DNA from: HK-STAS-PATE-2 sp035906575
GTDB taxonomy: Bacteria > Patescibacteriota > Patescibacteriia > 2-12-FULL-60-25
Assembly: GCA_035906575.1 (NCBI GenBank)
Contig: JAMIEW010000051.1
Coordinates: 1-35,037 of the forward strand
Reading direction: 5' to 3'
DNA length: 35,037 nt
Shown here: positions 26,630 to 33,061 of the stretch, piece after piece
Position numbering within the stretch: the first letter of the stretch is position 1
How the letters are laid out: every line of letters starts with the position of its first letter
Translations under genes and position numbers: made by a program
The notes under the pieces: model-generated
What the model saw: only the letters and a program-made list of their open reading frames with translations
What the model was told of the DNA's origin: nothing
Databases searched by the model: none

Positions 26630-28084
26630 TTAGAACGGAACACCAGAGCCGACCATCGGATTCGACGGTTGGTGCGGGTTTGAATCAGATGGGCCTTGTT
26701 GGCCACCTTGTGGAGCGCCGCCCATGAATTGATCTTTGGCGATATTTTTGAAACTGGCACGTGCGGCGTCGAAATAGAGTTTTACCACGCCCGTCGGACC
26801 ATTACGATGTTTGGCGATGTGGATCTCGGCGGTATTAAGTTCTTCAGGCGAGAGTTCTTCGACACGGTAGTTTTTATCGGCGGCTTTGCGATAGATAAAG
26901 AGCACGATATCGGCGTCCTGCTCAATCGAACCGGATTCACGAAGGTGGGCGAGGCGGGGGATAGCCGGCTTCTGCAATTCAACCGAACGTGAGAGCTGCG
27001 AGAGCGCGATCACCGGAACATTCAATTCACGCGCAAGTGATTTAAGACCACGGGTAATTTCAGCCACTTCGTTCACGCGATTATCAGAAGATTTATTGCG
27101 GGATTCCATCAGCTGCAAGTAGTCGATAACGACCATGCCGAGACCATGCTCCATTTGCAAACGACGGCACTTAGTGCGGATCTCCATGATATTTGCTGAA
27201 GCGGAGTCATCAATATAGATCGGTGCTTCAGACAAAATACCAAGCGCGTGGCCGATGCGTGAGAATTCATCATGCTCACCACCTTCTTGAAGGCGACCTG
27301 TACGCATGCGCCACAAATCGACGTTTGCTTCTGAACAAAGCATACGATCAACGAGCTGCTCTTTACTCATTTCGAGTGAGAACAATCCGACCGGGACTTT
27401 GTGTTTTACGGCGGCATGACGAGCGATATCCAACGCAAACGAGGTTTTACCACAAGCAGGACGAGCAGCGAGAATGATCAAATCACTCTTTTGCATCCCA
27501 CCAAGAATATTATCGAGATCATTATAGCCAGAAGGGACACCACGTAATTTGCCCTTTTCACGATGCAATTCATCAATGCGATCAAACGCGTCCGTAAGAA
27601 CATCGCGAATGATGGTGAACGAGCGTTTTAAAAACTTTTGCGAAACGTTAAAGAGTTTGCTTTCAGCATTATCGAGCAAAACTTCTACATCTTCAGCCGT
27701 ATCATAACCGAGAGCCGTAATTTCTTGAGCAGCAACAAGCAGGCGACGAAGTGTTGATTTCTTCTGAATGATTTCAGCGTAGTGCACAACGTGTGCGGCT
27801 GTTGGCGTCGCATTCGCGAGACTCATGAGTTCAGCGCGACCACCGATGCTTTCTAATTCATTTTTATCCGTGAGACGATTACCCAAAGACAAAAGATCGA
27901 TTGGCATCGAGCGACGATACAAATCCAACATCGCTTCATAAACGCGGCGATGTTTATCAAGATAAAAATCTTCAGGAGTGAGCTGGTCTGCGACTTTGAC
28001 CATGGCGTCCTTATCGAGCAGAAGAGAGCCTAAAAAAGACTGTTCCGCTTCAATATTATGGGGAGTCAGCTTTTCAATGCTCAT
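26630..28084 (-). CDS. dnaB: Replicative DNA helicase DnaB
   Basis: 484 residues from the ATG at 28084, placed by the promoter 8 nt upstream; the open frame extends further but has no supporting start. The N-terminal DnaB domain is 'NIEAEQSFLGSLLLDKDAM' and a linker helix follows. The RecA-like core has Walker A 'ARPACGKTSFALDIA' (Cys where Met is common), 'VGLFSLEMSKEQLVDRML', 'IYIDDSAS', Walker B 'GMVVIDYLQLM', 'VIALSQLSRSVE' and 'LRESGSIEQDADIVLFIYR'. The Gly/Gln/Pro-rich tail ends in VPF, reminiscent of SSB tails. It is the hexameric fork helicase and first gene of a dnaB-ybaB-recR operon. Confidence 0.96.
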   Translation of the reverse strand: MSIEKLTPHNIEAEQSFLGSLLLDKDAMVKVADQLTPEDFYLDKHRRVYEAMLDLYRRSMPIDLLSLGNRLTDKNELESIGGRAELMSLANATPTAAHVVHYAEIIQKKSTLRRLLVAAQEITALGYDTAEDVEVLLDNAESKLFNVSQKFLKRSFTIIRDVLTDAFDRIDELHREKGKLRGVPSGYNDLDNILGGMQKSDLIILAARPACGKTSFALDIARHAAVKHKVPVGLFSLEMSKEQLVDRMLCSEANVDLWRMRTGRLQEGGEHDEFSRIGHALGILSEAPIYIDDSASANIMEIRTKCRRLQMEHGLGMVVIDYLQLMESRNKSSDNRVNEVAEITRGLKSLARELNVPVIALSQLSRSVELQKPAIPRLAHLRESGSIEQDADIVLFIYRKAADKNYRVEELSPEELNTAEIHIAKHRNGPTGVVKLYFDAARASFKNIAKDQFMGGAPQGGQQGPSDSNPHQPSNPMVGSGVPF

Positions 28085-28092
28085 ATGTCTGG

Positions 28093-28121
28093 ATCTTAGG
28101 GGCGGTGCAAGGTGATGGCAA
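28093..28121 (-). promoter_or_regulatory. dnaB promoter, near-leaderless
   Basis: On the minus strand: -35 TTGCCA (28116-28121), 17-nt spacer, -10 TAAGAT (28093-28098), then 8 nt to the ATG at 28084. Confidence 0.68.
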
Positions 28122-28161
28122 TGCGTTTGGGATCCAAAGAGGGGAGAAGCTGGGTGATGGC

Positions 28162-28170
28162 TGTGGATAA
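28162..28170 (-). promoter_or_regulatory. Consensus DnaA box upstream of dnaB
   Basis: TGTGGATAA on the plus strand, the exact reverse complement of the TTATCCACA box, about 40 bp upstream of the dnaB -35. It is a single copy, so it is not an origin. A role in DnaA control of dnaB is inferred, and a chance match cannot be excluded. Confidence 0.5.
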
Positions 28171-28236
28171 GTAGAATCCCCACACGGTTACTTGAATATT
28201 AACGTTTTACGACGCAAGAGAAGTTTGGTTTTTTGA

Positions 28237-28265
28237 TTGACAAAACATGTAATGTATGGTAAAAT
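28237..28265 (+). promoter_or_regulatory. Near-consensus promoter of the orphan gene at 28335
   Basis: -35 TTGACA (28237-28242), 17-nt spacer, -10 TAAAAT (28260-28265), followed by a leader of about 63 nt. The leader can form a small hairpin (TTTATG / CATAAA) and ends with GTGAGG, 4 nt before the ATG. It is one of the best -35/-10 pairs in the window. Confidence 0.82.
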
Positions 28266-28334
28266 CCAGCGTTGGTTTATGTTGTTTTTTGCGCATAAAT
28301 CCAAACAGTCAAACCATCCAACAAGTGAGGATTC

Positions 28335-28826
28335 ATGGGTCAAATTGTTCATCCAGGTCAACAGTTTGTGGCTAAGGTTCATTACTCCCCGGTGACGTAT
28401 CAACGGATTTTGGACTGTTTCACTAGCCATAATCCTTGGTTCGAGACAGCGGTGTTAGTGGATATCGCGTCTTGCGAGGGGGTTCCGCGCAACGAAAGAA
28501 CGCTCGTTTTTGAGTATGTGGATGCCACGCACTCTTTCCGAGGTTGTAGCATGTGCGCGTGTGACGCGGTTGACATGGTCATGCCAAGACTGGGATTGCG
28601 TCCCGCACTCCTGGAGGAGGCCTTCAGCTTCATGAAGGCCTTTCCTGAAGAAGTGGACGGACCGGGCATCGGTGTCTTGGGTACCCTTGCCGTGTCGGAA
28701 CGTGATAAGTCGGGTATCTGTATCTTCGGCCTGCACATTGGTATGGCTTCTCAGGATATGACAATCGGCTATCTGGGAAAAGGTGGCCGCTTCCTCGCTG
28801 TCCGCGAAAGTCTCTGCCGCGTCTAA
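28335..28826 (+). CDS. Orphan protein with clustered cysteines, strongly promoted
   Basis: 163 residues; no family recognised. There is no signal peptide or membrane helix. Two cysteines in 'GCSMCACDAVDMVMP' (a C-x2-C-x-C cluster near 76-81) could bind a metal. Other parts look like a compact alpha/beta domain. It has a near-consensus promoter, a leader of about 63 nt, a Shine-Dalgarno-like GTGAGG and its own terminator. It therefore stands as an independent expression cassette inserted between dnaB and the permease. Codons are GC-richer in the second half than in neighbours. It resembles the genes at 1348, 8978 and 31696 in these respects but not in sequence. Confidence 0.7.
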   Translation: MGQIVHPGQQFVAKVHYSPVTYQRILDCFTSHNPWFETAVLVDIASCEGVPRNERTLVFEYVDATHSFRGCSMCACDAVDMVMPRLGLRPALLEEAFSFMKAFPEEVDGPGIGVLGTLAVSERDKSGICIFGLHIGMASQDMTIGYLGKGGRFLAVRESLCRV

Positions 28827-28873
28827 CGATGCGACTCTACAAAAGAGTTGCGTTGATAGATGCGGCTTTTTTG
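28827..28873 (+). terminator. Terminator of the orphan gene
   Basis: A stem of about 12 bp (ACGATGCGACTCT / AGAGTTGCGTTGAT with G-U pairs) and a short A-rich loop, followed by GGCTTTTTTG. It lies immediately after the stop codon. Confidence 0.7.
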
Positions 28874-28883
28874 TTTCTTGTCA

Positions 28884-28892
28884 TGCTATAAT
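28884..28892 (+). promoter_or_regulatory. Extended -10 with leaderless spacing (permease gene)
   Basis: TGc-TATAAT (TATAAT at 28887-28892) ends exactly 6 nt before the ATG at 28899. The extended -10 explains the lack of a -35. Confidence 0.68.
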
Positions 28893-28898
28893 ACCCAC

Positions 28899-30023
28899 AT
28901 GAAACTCGCCCATGCGTGGACCAAATCCGTTCTTTCGATGATGGGGACCATTATGGGTGCGGGGTTATTCGCTTTGCCTGCCGCGTTTTCTTATGTCGGG
29001 CTTGGGTGGGGTTCATTGCTCTTTTGGCTTTTAGCAGGCGGCGCTCTCGCGACTCACCTTGCATTAACGCGAGAGATTATCGCATCAGACGGCAAGCATC
29101 GCCTGGGATACTTTGTTGAAAAAGCCTTTGGTAAAAAAGCAGCATGGATTCCGGCGATAACTTATCCGCTGCATTTACTTTCAACGAGCTATGCTTATAT
29201 TTTGCTCGGTGGTGGGTTTTTAGCGTCACTTGCCTATCTTATTGCTTTTACCATACCGGAGTTGTTGGCGATTATTCTCTTTTGGGCATTGTTTAGCGCG
29301 ATCTCTGCGGCAGGTAATGGCGCTATCGCGAGAGCAGAGACTTATGTGACAGCGGCGATGGTTGGTGCATTGTTGATGTTAAGCGCTCTGCAATGGAATG
29401 CCGTGTCTTTTGATGTGCTCGGTGCCACGCGCCAAGGCTGGTTAATCGCCTTTGGTATTTTTCTTTTTTCTGTCTCGGGCTTTTCTGGCGTGGGCGAAGT
29501 GATTGAAGTTGTTGGTAAGTCACGCAAAGCAGCGTTTTCTGCGGTGACGGTTGGGACGCTTGTTTCTGCGGCGCTCTCGTGGGTATTTGGTGTTGTCTTC
29601 TTTTTGGCGTCGCGTGGCAAGATCGGTGATCGCGTCATTGAATTCAACTCCTATATCCCAACGCAGTTCATGTGGCTTTTGCCGGTACTTGGTTTAACAG
29701 GTATTGCAACGTCTTATATTACAACATCGGCTGAATTGAAATCGGTATTCAATAAAGATTTTTCTTGGTCGCGAATGGCGTCAAATGTTTTTGCTTATTG
29801 TTTGCCGGTAATCATGCTGCTTTTTGCTTCGAGAGAATTTGTTGAGGTAATCTCGTTTATCGGCGCGGTCTTTATCGGTATCAATGCCGCGATGATTTGT
29901 TTGATCGCGGCATTAAAACGCATGCCAAAAACACCGCGTTCGCGGATGATTAAAGGGGCTTATGGTTTGCTTACGTTCACGTATGCCTGCTTTGCGTTGT
30001 TTACTCTTTACGCGGCCTTTTGA
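28899..30023 (+). CDS. Amino-acid permease, aromatic amino acid/HAAAP-like
   Basis: 374 residues from the ATG at 28899, fixed by the TATAAT 6 nt upstream. It is a polytopic protein with about 11 membrane helices. The first helix region, 'SMMGTIMGAGLFALPAAFSYVG', is the hallmark of the APC-superfamily AAAP/HAAAP (Trp/Tyr permease) group with the unwound GxGxxxLP segment. 'GFSGVGEVIEVVG' and 'TSYITTSAELKSVF' fit helices 6 and 8. It probably imports amino acids, which fits an organism expected to lack many biosynthetic pathways; the substrate is uncertain. The end overlaps the convergent folD gene by 16 nt. Confidence 0.86.
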   Translation: MKLAHAWTKSVLSMMGTIMGAGLFALPAAFSYVGLGWGSLLFWLLAGGALATHLALTREIIASDGKHRLGYFVEKAFGKKAAWIPAITYPLHLLSTSYAYILLGGGFLASLAYLIAFTIPELLAIILFWALFSAISAAGNGAIARAETYVTAAMVGALLMLSALQWNAVSFDVLGATRQGWLIAFGIFLFSVSGFSGVGEVIEVVGKSRKAAFSAVTVGTLVSAALSWVFGVVFFLASRGKIGDRVIEFNSYIPTQFMWLLPVLGLTGIATSYITTSAELKSVFNKDFSWSRMASNVFAYCLPVIMLLFASREFVEVISFIGAVFIGINAAMICLIAALKRMPKTPRSRMIKGAYGLLTFTYACFALFTLYAAF

Positions 30024-30841
30024 GCGATAGCCAAGGTGACGAGATTATTAAGAGCGAGGGCGACGGTGACAGGTCCGACACCGCCTGGTACCGGAGTGAT
30101 CAAATGACCTGCGTCCAAAAATGCCTGCGTATCAGCATCACCAACGGTTTTGCCGTCTTCTTTATTGATGCCGATATCAATAACGATCGCTTTTGCGCTT
30201 GTCATTGAAGGGTGGATGAATTTTGCGCGTCCAATCGCGATAACGATAATGTCGGCTTCTTTGAGTTTGAATGAATCAAGTTCATCAGGTCGATTGATTG
30301 AGACAATGCTGCCTGCGGTTTTTAAAAGTTGTGAGAGGGGATTCGCGAAGGTGTCGGTATTGGTAACGAGAACCGTAATAGCACCAGCGAGTTTTATTGG
30401 CGTTTCTGCCAAGAGACGCAAGACGGCTTCGTGCACAGGCGAGATCACAAGAGGGTTACTCGCAGCAAGACGTGCGGCATTTTCAGGATGAAAAGCATCC
30501 ACATCTTTTTGCGGGCTAATGGTTTGGATGATGCCGTCGGTATCGTGTTCGCCCTTGAGTGGCAGTTGAACCAAGATCCCGTTTACCATTGAATTGTCAT
30601 TCCATTTTTGGATGATGGCTTTTAGGTCGTCATCACTCGTATTCGCATCGACACGTTCAAGAATGGCTTTAGCGCCGATACGCTCAGCGGCAGCCATCTT
30701 ATTGCGAATATAGATACTTGAAGCCGCATCTTCACCAACCTGCAAAATAGCCAGGGTTGGGCTCAATTGTGTGTCATTGAGGCGTTCTTTCGTTTGTTGT
30801 TCAAGGCGGCTCGCGAGCGCCTTGCCGTCGATAATAGGCAT
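30008..30841 (-). CDS. folD: Bifunctional methylenetetrahydrofolate dehydrogenase/cyclohydrolase
   Basis: 277 residues from the ATG at 30841; the frame extends upstream only through the promoter. FolD landmarks include 'MPIIDGKALASRLEQQ', 'LAILQVGEDAASSIYIRNK' (with the catalytic Tyr-x3-Lys), 'NGILVQLPLKGEHDT', 'KDVDAFHPENAARL', 'ITVLVTNTDTFANPLSQLL', 'ADIIVIAIGRA' and 'TPVPGGVGPVTVALALNN'. The usual GRSxxVG is altered to TNTDTFAN, so NADP binding may differ. It interconverts methylene-, methenyl- and formyl-tetrahydrofolate. It is divergent from uppS. Confidence 0.94.
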   Translation of the reverse strand: MPIIDGKALASRLEQQTKERLNDTQLSPTLAILQVGEDAASSIYIRNKMAAAERIGAKAILERVDANTSDDDLKAIIQKWNDNSMVNGILVQLPLKGEHDTDGIIQTISPQKDVDAFHPENAARLAASNPLVISPVHEAVLRLLAETPIKLAGAITVLVTNTDTFANPLSQLLKTAGSIVSINRPDELDSFKLKEADIIVIAIGRAKFIHPSMTSAKAIVIDIGINKEDGKTVGDADTQAFLDAGHLITPVPGGVGPVTVALALNNLVTLAIAQKAA

Positions 30842-30847
30842 GGCCAG

Positions 30848-30876
30848 AGGATAAAGCTTGTAGCGCGCAAAGTCGA
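30848..30876 (-). promoter_or_regulatory. folD promoter, leaderless geometry
   Basis: On the minus strand: -35 TCGACT (30871-30876), 17-nt spacer, -10 TATCCT (30848-30853), then exactly 6 nt to the ATG at 30841. Confidence 0.68.
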
Positions 30877-30880
30877 GGGT

Positions 30881-30910
30881 TTGACCAAGCGAGGTAAAAA
30901 CCGCTATCCT
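30881..30910 (+). promoter_or_regulatory. uppS promoter
   Basis: -35 TTGACC (30881-30886), 18-nt spacer, -10 TATCCT (30905-30910), 12 nt to the ATG at 30923, so a leader of only about 5 nt. It is back to back with the folD promoter. Confidence 0.66.
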
Positions 30911-30922
30911 CAAGCCCATTGT

Positions 30923-31609
30923 ATGACCCAGGGACCACATCACGTTGCCATGATCATGGATGGAAACCGCCGCTGGGCCAAAGAGCGCGGACTCTCATCG
31001 GTAGAAGGCCATAAAGCCGGTTATGAAACCATGAAGAGTGTGGGTGATTGGTGTATCGATCGTGGTGTAAAGATTCTCACCGTCTACGCCTTCTCAACCG
31101 AGAACTGGAAGCGCAGCGAGACCGAAGTAAATTTTTTGATGCTCTTGCTTGAAACCGCGCTTGAAAAAGAGATCGAATATTTTCTCACGCGCCAGATCCG
31201 TTTACGTATCATTGGTCGTCGCGAGGGATTCTCAAAAAAGATTCTTAACCTCATTGATAGTGCTGAAAAACAGACCGAGCATTTTCAAGATTTTACGTTT
31301 TGCATTTGTTTGAACTATGGCGGCAGACAAGAGATTACGGATGCCGTCAAAGCCATTGTTACATCTGGCGCAGCAGTAGAAGAGATTACCGAAGATACGG
31401 TTGCATCACATCTCTACTGGTCCAATATGCCAAACCCCGATCTCATTATTCGTACATCGGGCGAAGAGCGTCTTAGCGGATTTTTATTGTGGCAGGCAGC
31501 GTATAGTGAACTTATGTGGATAAAAAAGTTTTGGCCTGATTTAGAAGAGCGTGATATCGATGCCGCCTTTGCAGATTTTGCAGAAAGATCGCGTCGTTTT
31601 GGTAAATGA
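30923..31609 (+). CDS. uppS: Undecaprenyl diphosphate synthase (cis-prenyltransferase)
   Basis: 228 residues from the ATG at 30923. The cis-prenyltransferase motifs are intact: 'HVAMIMDGNRRWAKERGL' (catalytic DGNRRWA), 'GHKAGYETM', 'LTVYAFSTENWKRSE', 'LNYGGRQEI', and the isopentenyl-diphosphate-binding 'PDLIIRTSGEERLSGFLLWQ' followed by AAYSE. It makes the C55 lipid carrier used by MraY and the WecA-like enzyme in this window. The length is slightly shorter than E. coli UppS (253), still complete. The upstream in-frame extension overlaps folD and its promoter and is rejected. Confidence 0.96.
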   Translation: MTQGPHHVAMIMDGNRRWAKERGLSSVEGHKAGYETMKSVGDWCIDRGVKILTVYAFSTENWKRSETEVNFLMLLLETALEKEIEYFLTRQIRLRIIGRREGFSKKILNLIDSAEKQTEHFQDFTFCICLNYGGRQEITDAVKAIVTSGAAVEEITEDTVASHLYWSNMPNPDLIIRTSGEERLSGFLLWQAAYSELMWIKKFWPDLEERDIDAAFADFAERSRRFGK

Positions 31610-31616
31610 TGCCATA

Positions 31617-31645
31617 TTGACCACGTGCAAAATGTTGGTTAGAAT
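31617..31645 (+). promoter_or_regulatory. Promoter of the Nudix-like orphan gene
   Basis: -35 TTGACC (31617-31622), 17-nt spacer, -10 TAGAAT (31640-31645). A leader of about 45 nt follows. Confidence 0.75.
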
Positions 31646-31670
31646 CCCCGTCCCTCGCATGGCGGGGATT
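31643..31670 (+). promoter_or_regulatory. 5' leader hairpin followed by a pyrimidine-rich tract
   Basis: An 8-bp stem AATCCCCG / CGGGGATT closes a 12-nt loop at the very start of the predicted transcript and is followed by TTGTTCTCTTC. It could protect the 5' end or act as an attenuator; no ligand is suggested. Confidence 0.45.
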
Positions 31671-31695
31671 TGTTCTCTTCAGAAAGGTGTGCGAC

Positions 31696-32247
31696 GTGTC
31701 ACCGGATTTTACCCTAGATCACCAAGGCGCTGGGATCGTTATCACGACAAGCGATTCAGGTGCATTCATGTTTCAGGTCAATGATGATCGCCACCCAGAC
31801 CCGCGCTGCCGAGGGCGGCTGCAGCTCTGGGGCGGTCGCATGGAGCCTGCGGACGATGGCCCCTTCGCCACACTCGAACGAGAGCTACTCGAAGAATGGC
31901 GTAATCAAGAGATTGCGCGCGAAGTGCTGCGATTTGTAAAAGGGCAAGAACCAACAAGCTTTACCCTGCAATCAAATGGCGGCACAGGGGAGCCGTACAT
32001 GTATGGCCTTCATGTCTACTTTGCCGTCGTGCCAGGCACGATGTTCATGGACTGGTTCGCTGAGCTGGAGCGCATGGGTTTTAATGAAGGCACCCTCTGT
32101 ATACTGACTCGAGATGTTGTCGAGCACTATATCCAAGACCCGAGCAAGCAGCGCTTGTTCTTGGGCCACCAGCTCGAGGTTCTTCAGTACTATTTTGAGC
32201 ATAATAAGGTGCTGCGATTCATGCCGGCGCTCTCAAGCCCCGTTTGA
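31696..32247 (+). CDS. Divergent Nudix-like orphan protein
   Basis: 183 residues from the GTG at 31696, preceded by AAAGG with 8-nt spacing; a GTG at 31687 overlaps that site and is less likely. 'GRLQLWGGRMEPADDGPFAT' leading into LERELLEEW looks like a Nudix box with one extra residue. The REUxEE core is kept, the first Glu is Asp, and the final Gly is missing. The fold is probably Nudix-like, but activity is uncertain. No signal peptide. The second half (about 100-183) is unrecognised. Like the genes at 1348, 8978 and 28335 it is GC-richer than its neighbours, has its own promoter, leader, Shine-Dalgarno site and terminator, and starts at GTG like the 1348 gene. Confidence 0.72.
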   Translation: MSPDFTLDHQGAGIVITTSDSGAFMFQVNDDRHPDPRCRGRLQLWGGRMEPADDGPFATLERELLEEWRNQEIAREVLRFVKGQEPTSFTLQSNGGTGEPYMYGLHVYFAVVPGTMFMDWFAELERMGFNEGTLCILTRDVVEHYIQDPSKQRLFLGHQLEVLQYYFEHNKVLRFMPALSSPV

Positions 32248-32270
32248 CGCACGCCACAACTGAACAAAAG

Positions 32271-32306
32271 AAAAGACCCCGTACCGATCTGGTACAGGGT
32301 CTTTTT
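32271..32306. terminator. Bidirectional terminator between convergent genes
   Basis: AAAAGACCC-c-GTACC / GGTAC-a-GGGTCTTTT (one internal mismatch), 5-nt loop, T tract on the plus strand and T tract on the minus strand. It serves the Nudix-like orphan (plus) and rpmA (minus). Confidence 0.88.
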
Positions 32307-32319
32307 CATGTTAAAGCGA

Positions 32320-32673
32320 TTACGCTTTTTTTGCTGACGTGCGGCGTGCTTTTTTAGGAGCGGCCTTTCTGACCGTAGGTGCTTTTGGAGCAACTTCAGA
32401 TGGAGTGACGTTGGCGTACTTTGCCAATTTGAACTTGCCTGTAAAGCGGCGTACGCGTTTGTCGGAGAATGAAACGATACCAGGTGCTACCGCGAAGAGC
32501 GTGTCGTCACTGCCTTTCATGACATTGAGACCCGCGCGGATAGCTGTGCCGCGTTGGCGGACGATGATGTTGCCTGATTTTACGTATTCACCTGCATAGC
32601 GCTTAACGCCGAGACGCTGACCTTGAGAATCTCGCAGGTTTTGGGTAGAACCACCGGCCTTTTTGGATGCCAT
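32320..32673 (-). CDS. rpmA: 50S ribosomal protein L27 (bL27) with C-terminal extension
   Basis: 117 residues versus about 85 in E. coli. The bL27 core is clear: 'MASKKAGGSTQNLRDSQGQR' and LGVKRYAGEYVKSGNIIVRQRG. The conserved N-terminal tail that reaches the peptidyl-transferase centre is present without a Firmicutes-type cleavable leader. Residues about 88-117 form an extra tail rich in Lys, Ala, Pro and Arg ('KAPTVRKAAPKKARRTSAKK'), likely disordered and RNA-binding. The gene is separated from rplU, its usual operon partner. Confidence 0.96.
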   Translation of the reverse strand: MASKKAGGSTQNLRDSQGQRLGVKRYAGEYVKSGNIIVRQRGTAIRAGLNVMKGSDDTLFAVAPGIVSFSDKRVRRFTGKFKLAKYANVTPSEVAPKAPTVRKAAPKKARRTSAKKA

Positions 32674-32706
32674 AAAGGGTGCTAATAATTAATGATGATG
32701 GGCAGA

Positions 32707-32735
32707 AGGTTACCCAAATCCCAATAACTTGTCAA
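32707..32735 (-). promoter_or_regulatory. rpmA promoter sharing its -35 with the divergent gene
   Basis: On the minus strand: consensus -35 TTGACA (32730-32735), 17-nt spacer, -10 TAACCT (32707-32712), leader of about 30 nt before the ATG at 32673. The -35 overlaps the plus-strand -35 of the NifU-domain gene within CTTGTCAAG. Confidence 0.75.
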
Positions 32736-32756
32736 GAAAGCCAAATTGGGTAAAAA
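32729..32756 (+). promoter_or_regulatory. Promoter of the NifU-domain gene
   Basis: -35 TTGTCA (32729-32734), 16-nt spacer, -10 TAAAAA (32751-32756). If it is correct, transcription starts near 32763 and the ATG at 32768 would be the usable start. Confidence 0.55.
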
Positions 32757-33052
32757 TGGCTAAAACTATGACAAAAAGCCAAGAACAGTTCACAGAAGAG
32801 GTCGAAGGTGTCCTTGAAGTCGTTCGCCAAGGATTGGCTTTTCACAATGGGAGCGTTGAGCTTGTGAGCGCCGATCCTGTCACAGGTCGCGTAGAAGTGC
32901 GTTTTCAGGGTAACTGCGTCGGCTGCTCGATGGCAGACTTTACCTTCAAAGCAGGGGTCGAAGAGGTTCTCTACGAGATGTTGCCAGAAGTGCGCGAAGT
33001 GGTGCTCGCACCTCCACAAGAATCTATTGAAAAGCCGTCGAGTGACGCGTAG
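32756..33052 (+). CDS. NifU C-terminal domain (Nfu-type) iron-sulfur scaffold protein
   Basis: 98 residues from the ATG at 32756; an ATG at 32768 (94 residues) fits the promoter better. It is a single NifU C-terminal domain: 'VLEVVRQGLAFHNGSVELV', 'GRVEVRFQGNCVGCSMADFT' with the cluster-binding CxxC, and 'VEEVLYEMLPEVREVV'. Such proteins carry or transfer a [4Fe-4S] or [2Fe-2S] cluster. Possible clients in this window include UvrC, whose four-cysteine motif is an iron-sulfur site in E. coli; that link is inferred. No suf or isc genes are visible nearby. Confidence 0.9.
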   Translation: MAKTMTKSQEQFTEEVEGVLEVVRQGLAFHNGSVELVSADPVTGRVEVRFQGNCVGCSMADFTFKAGVEEVLYEMLPEVREVVLAPPQESIEKPSSDA

Positions 33053-33055
33053 AAT
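33027..33055 (+). promoter_or_regulatory. Leaderless-type promoter inside the NifU-domain gene
   Basis: -35 TTGAAA (33027-33032), 17-nt spacer, -10 TAGAAT (33050-33055, containing the upstream stop codon TAG), then exactly 6 nt to the ATG at 33062. Confidence 0.75.
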
Positions 33056-33061
33056 AGCGGT

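Noticed and set aside
28188..28430. 80-residue minus-strand open frame between dnaB and the orphan gene
   Set aside because: It overlaps the near-consensus plus-strand promoter and the start of the 28335 gene; no start signals and no recognisable protein.
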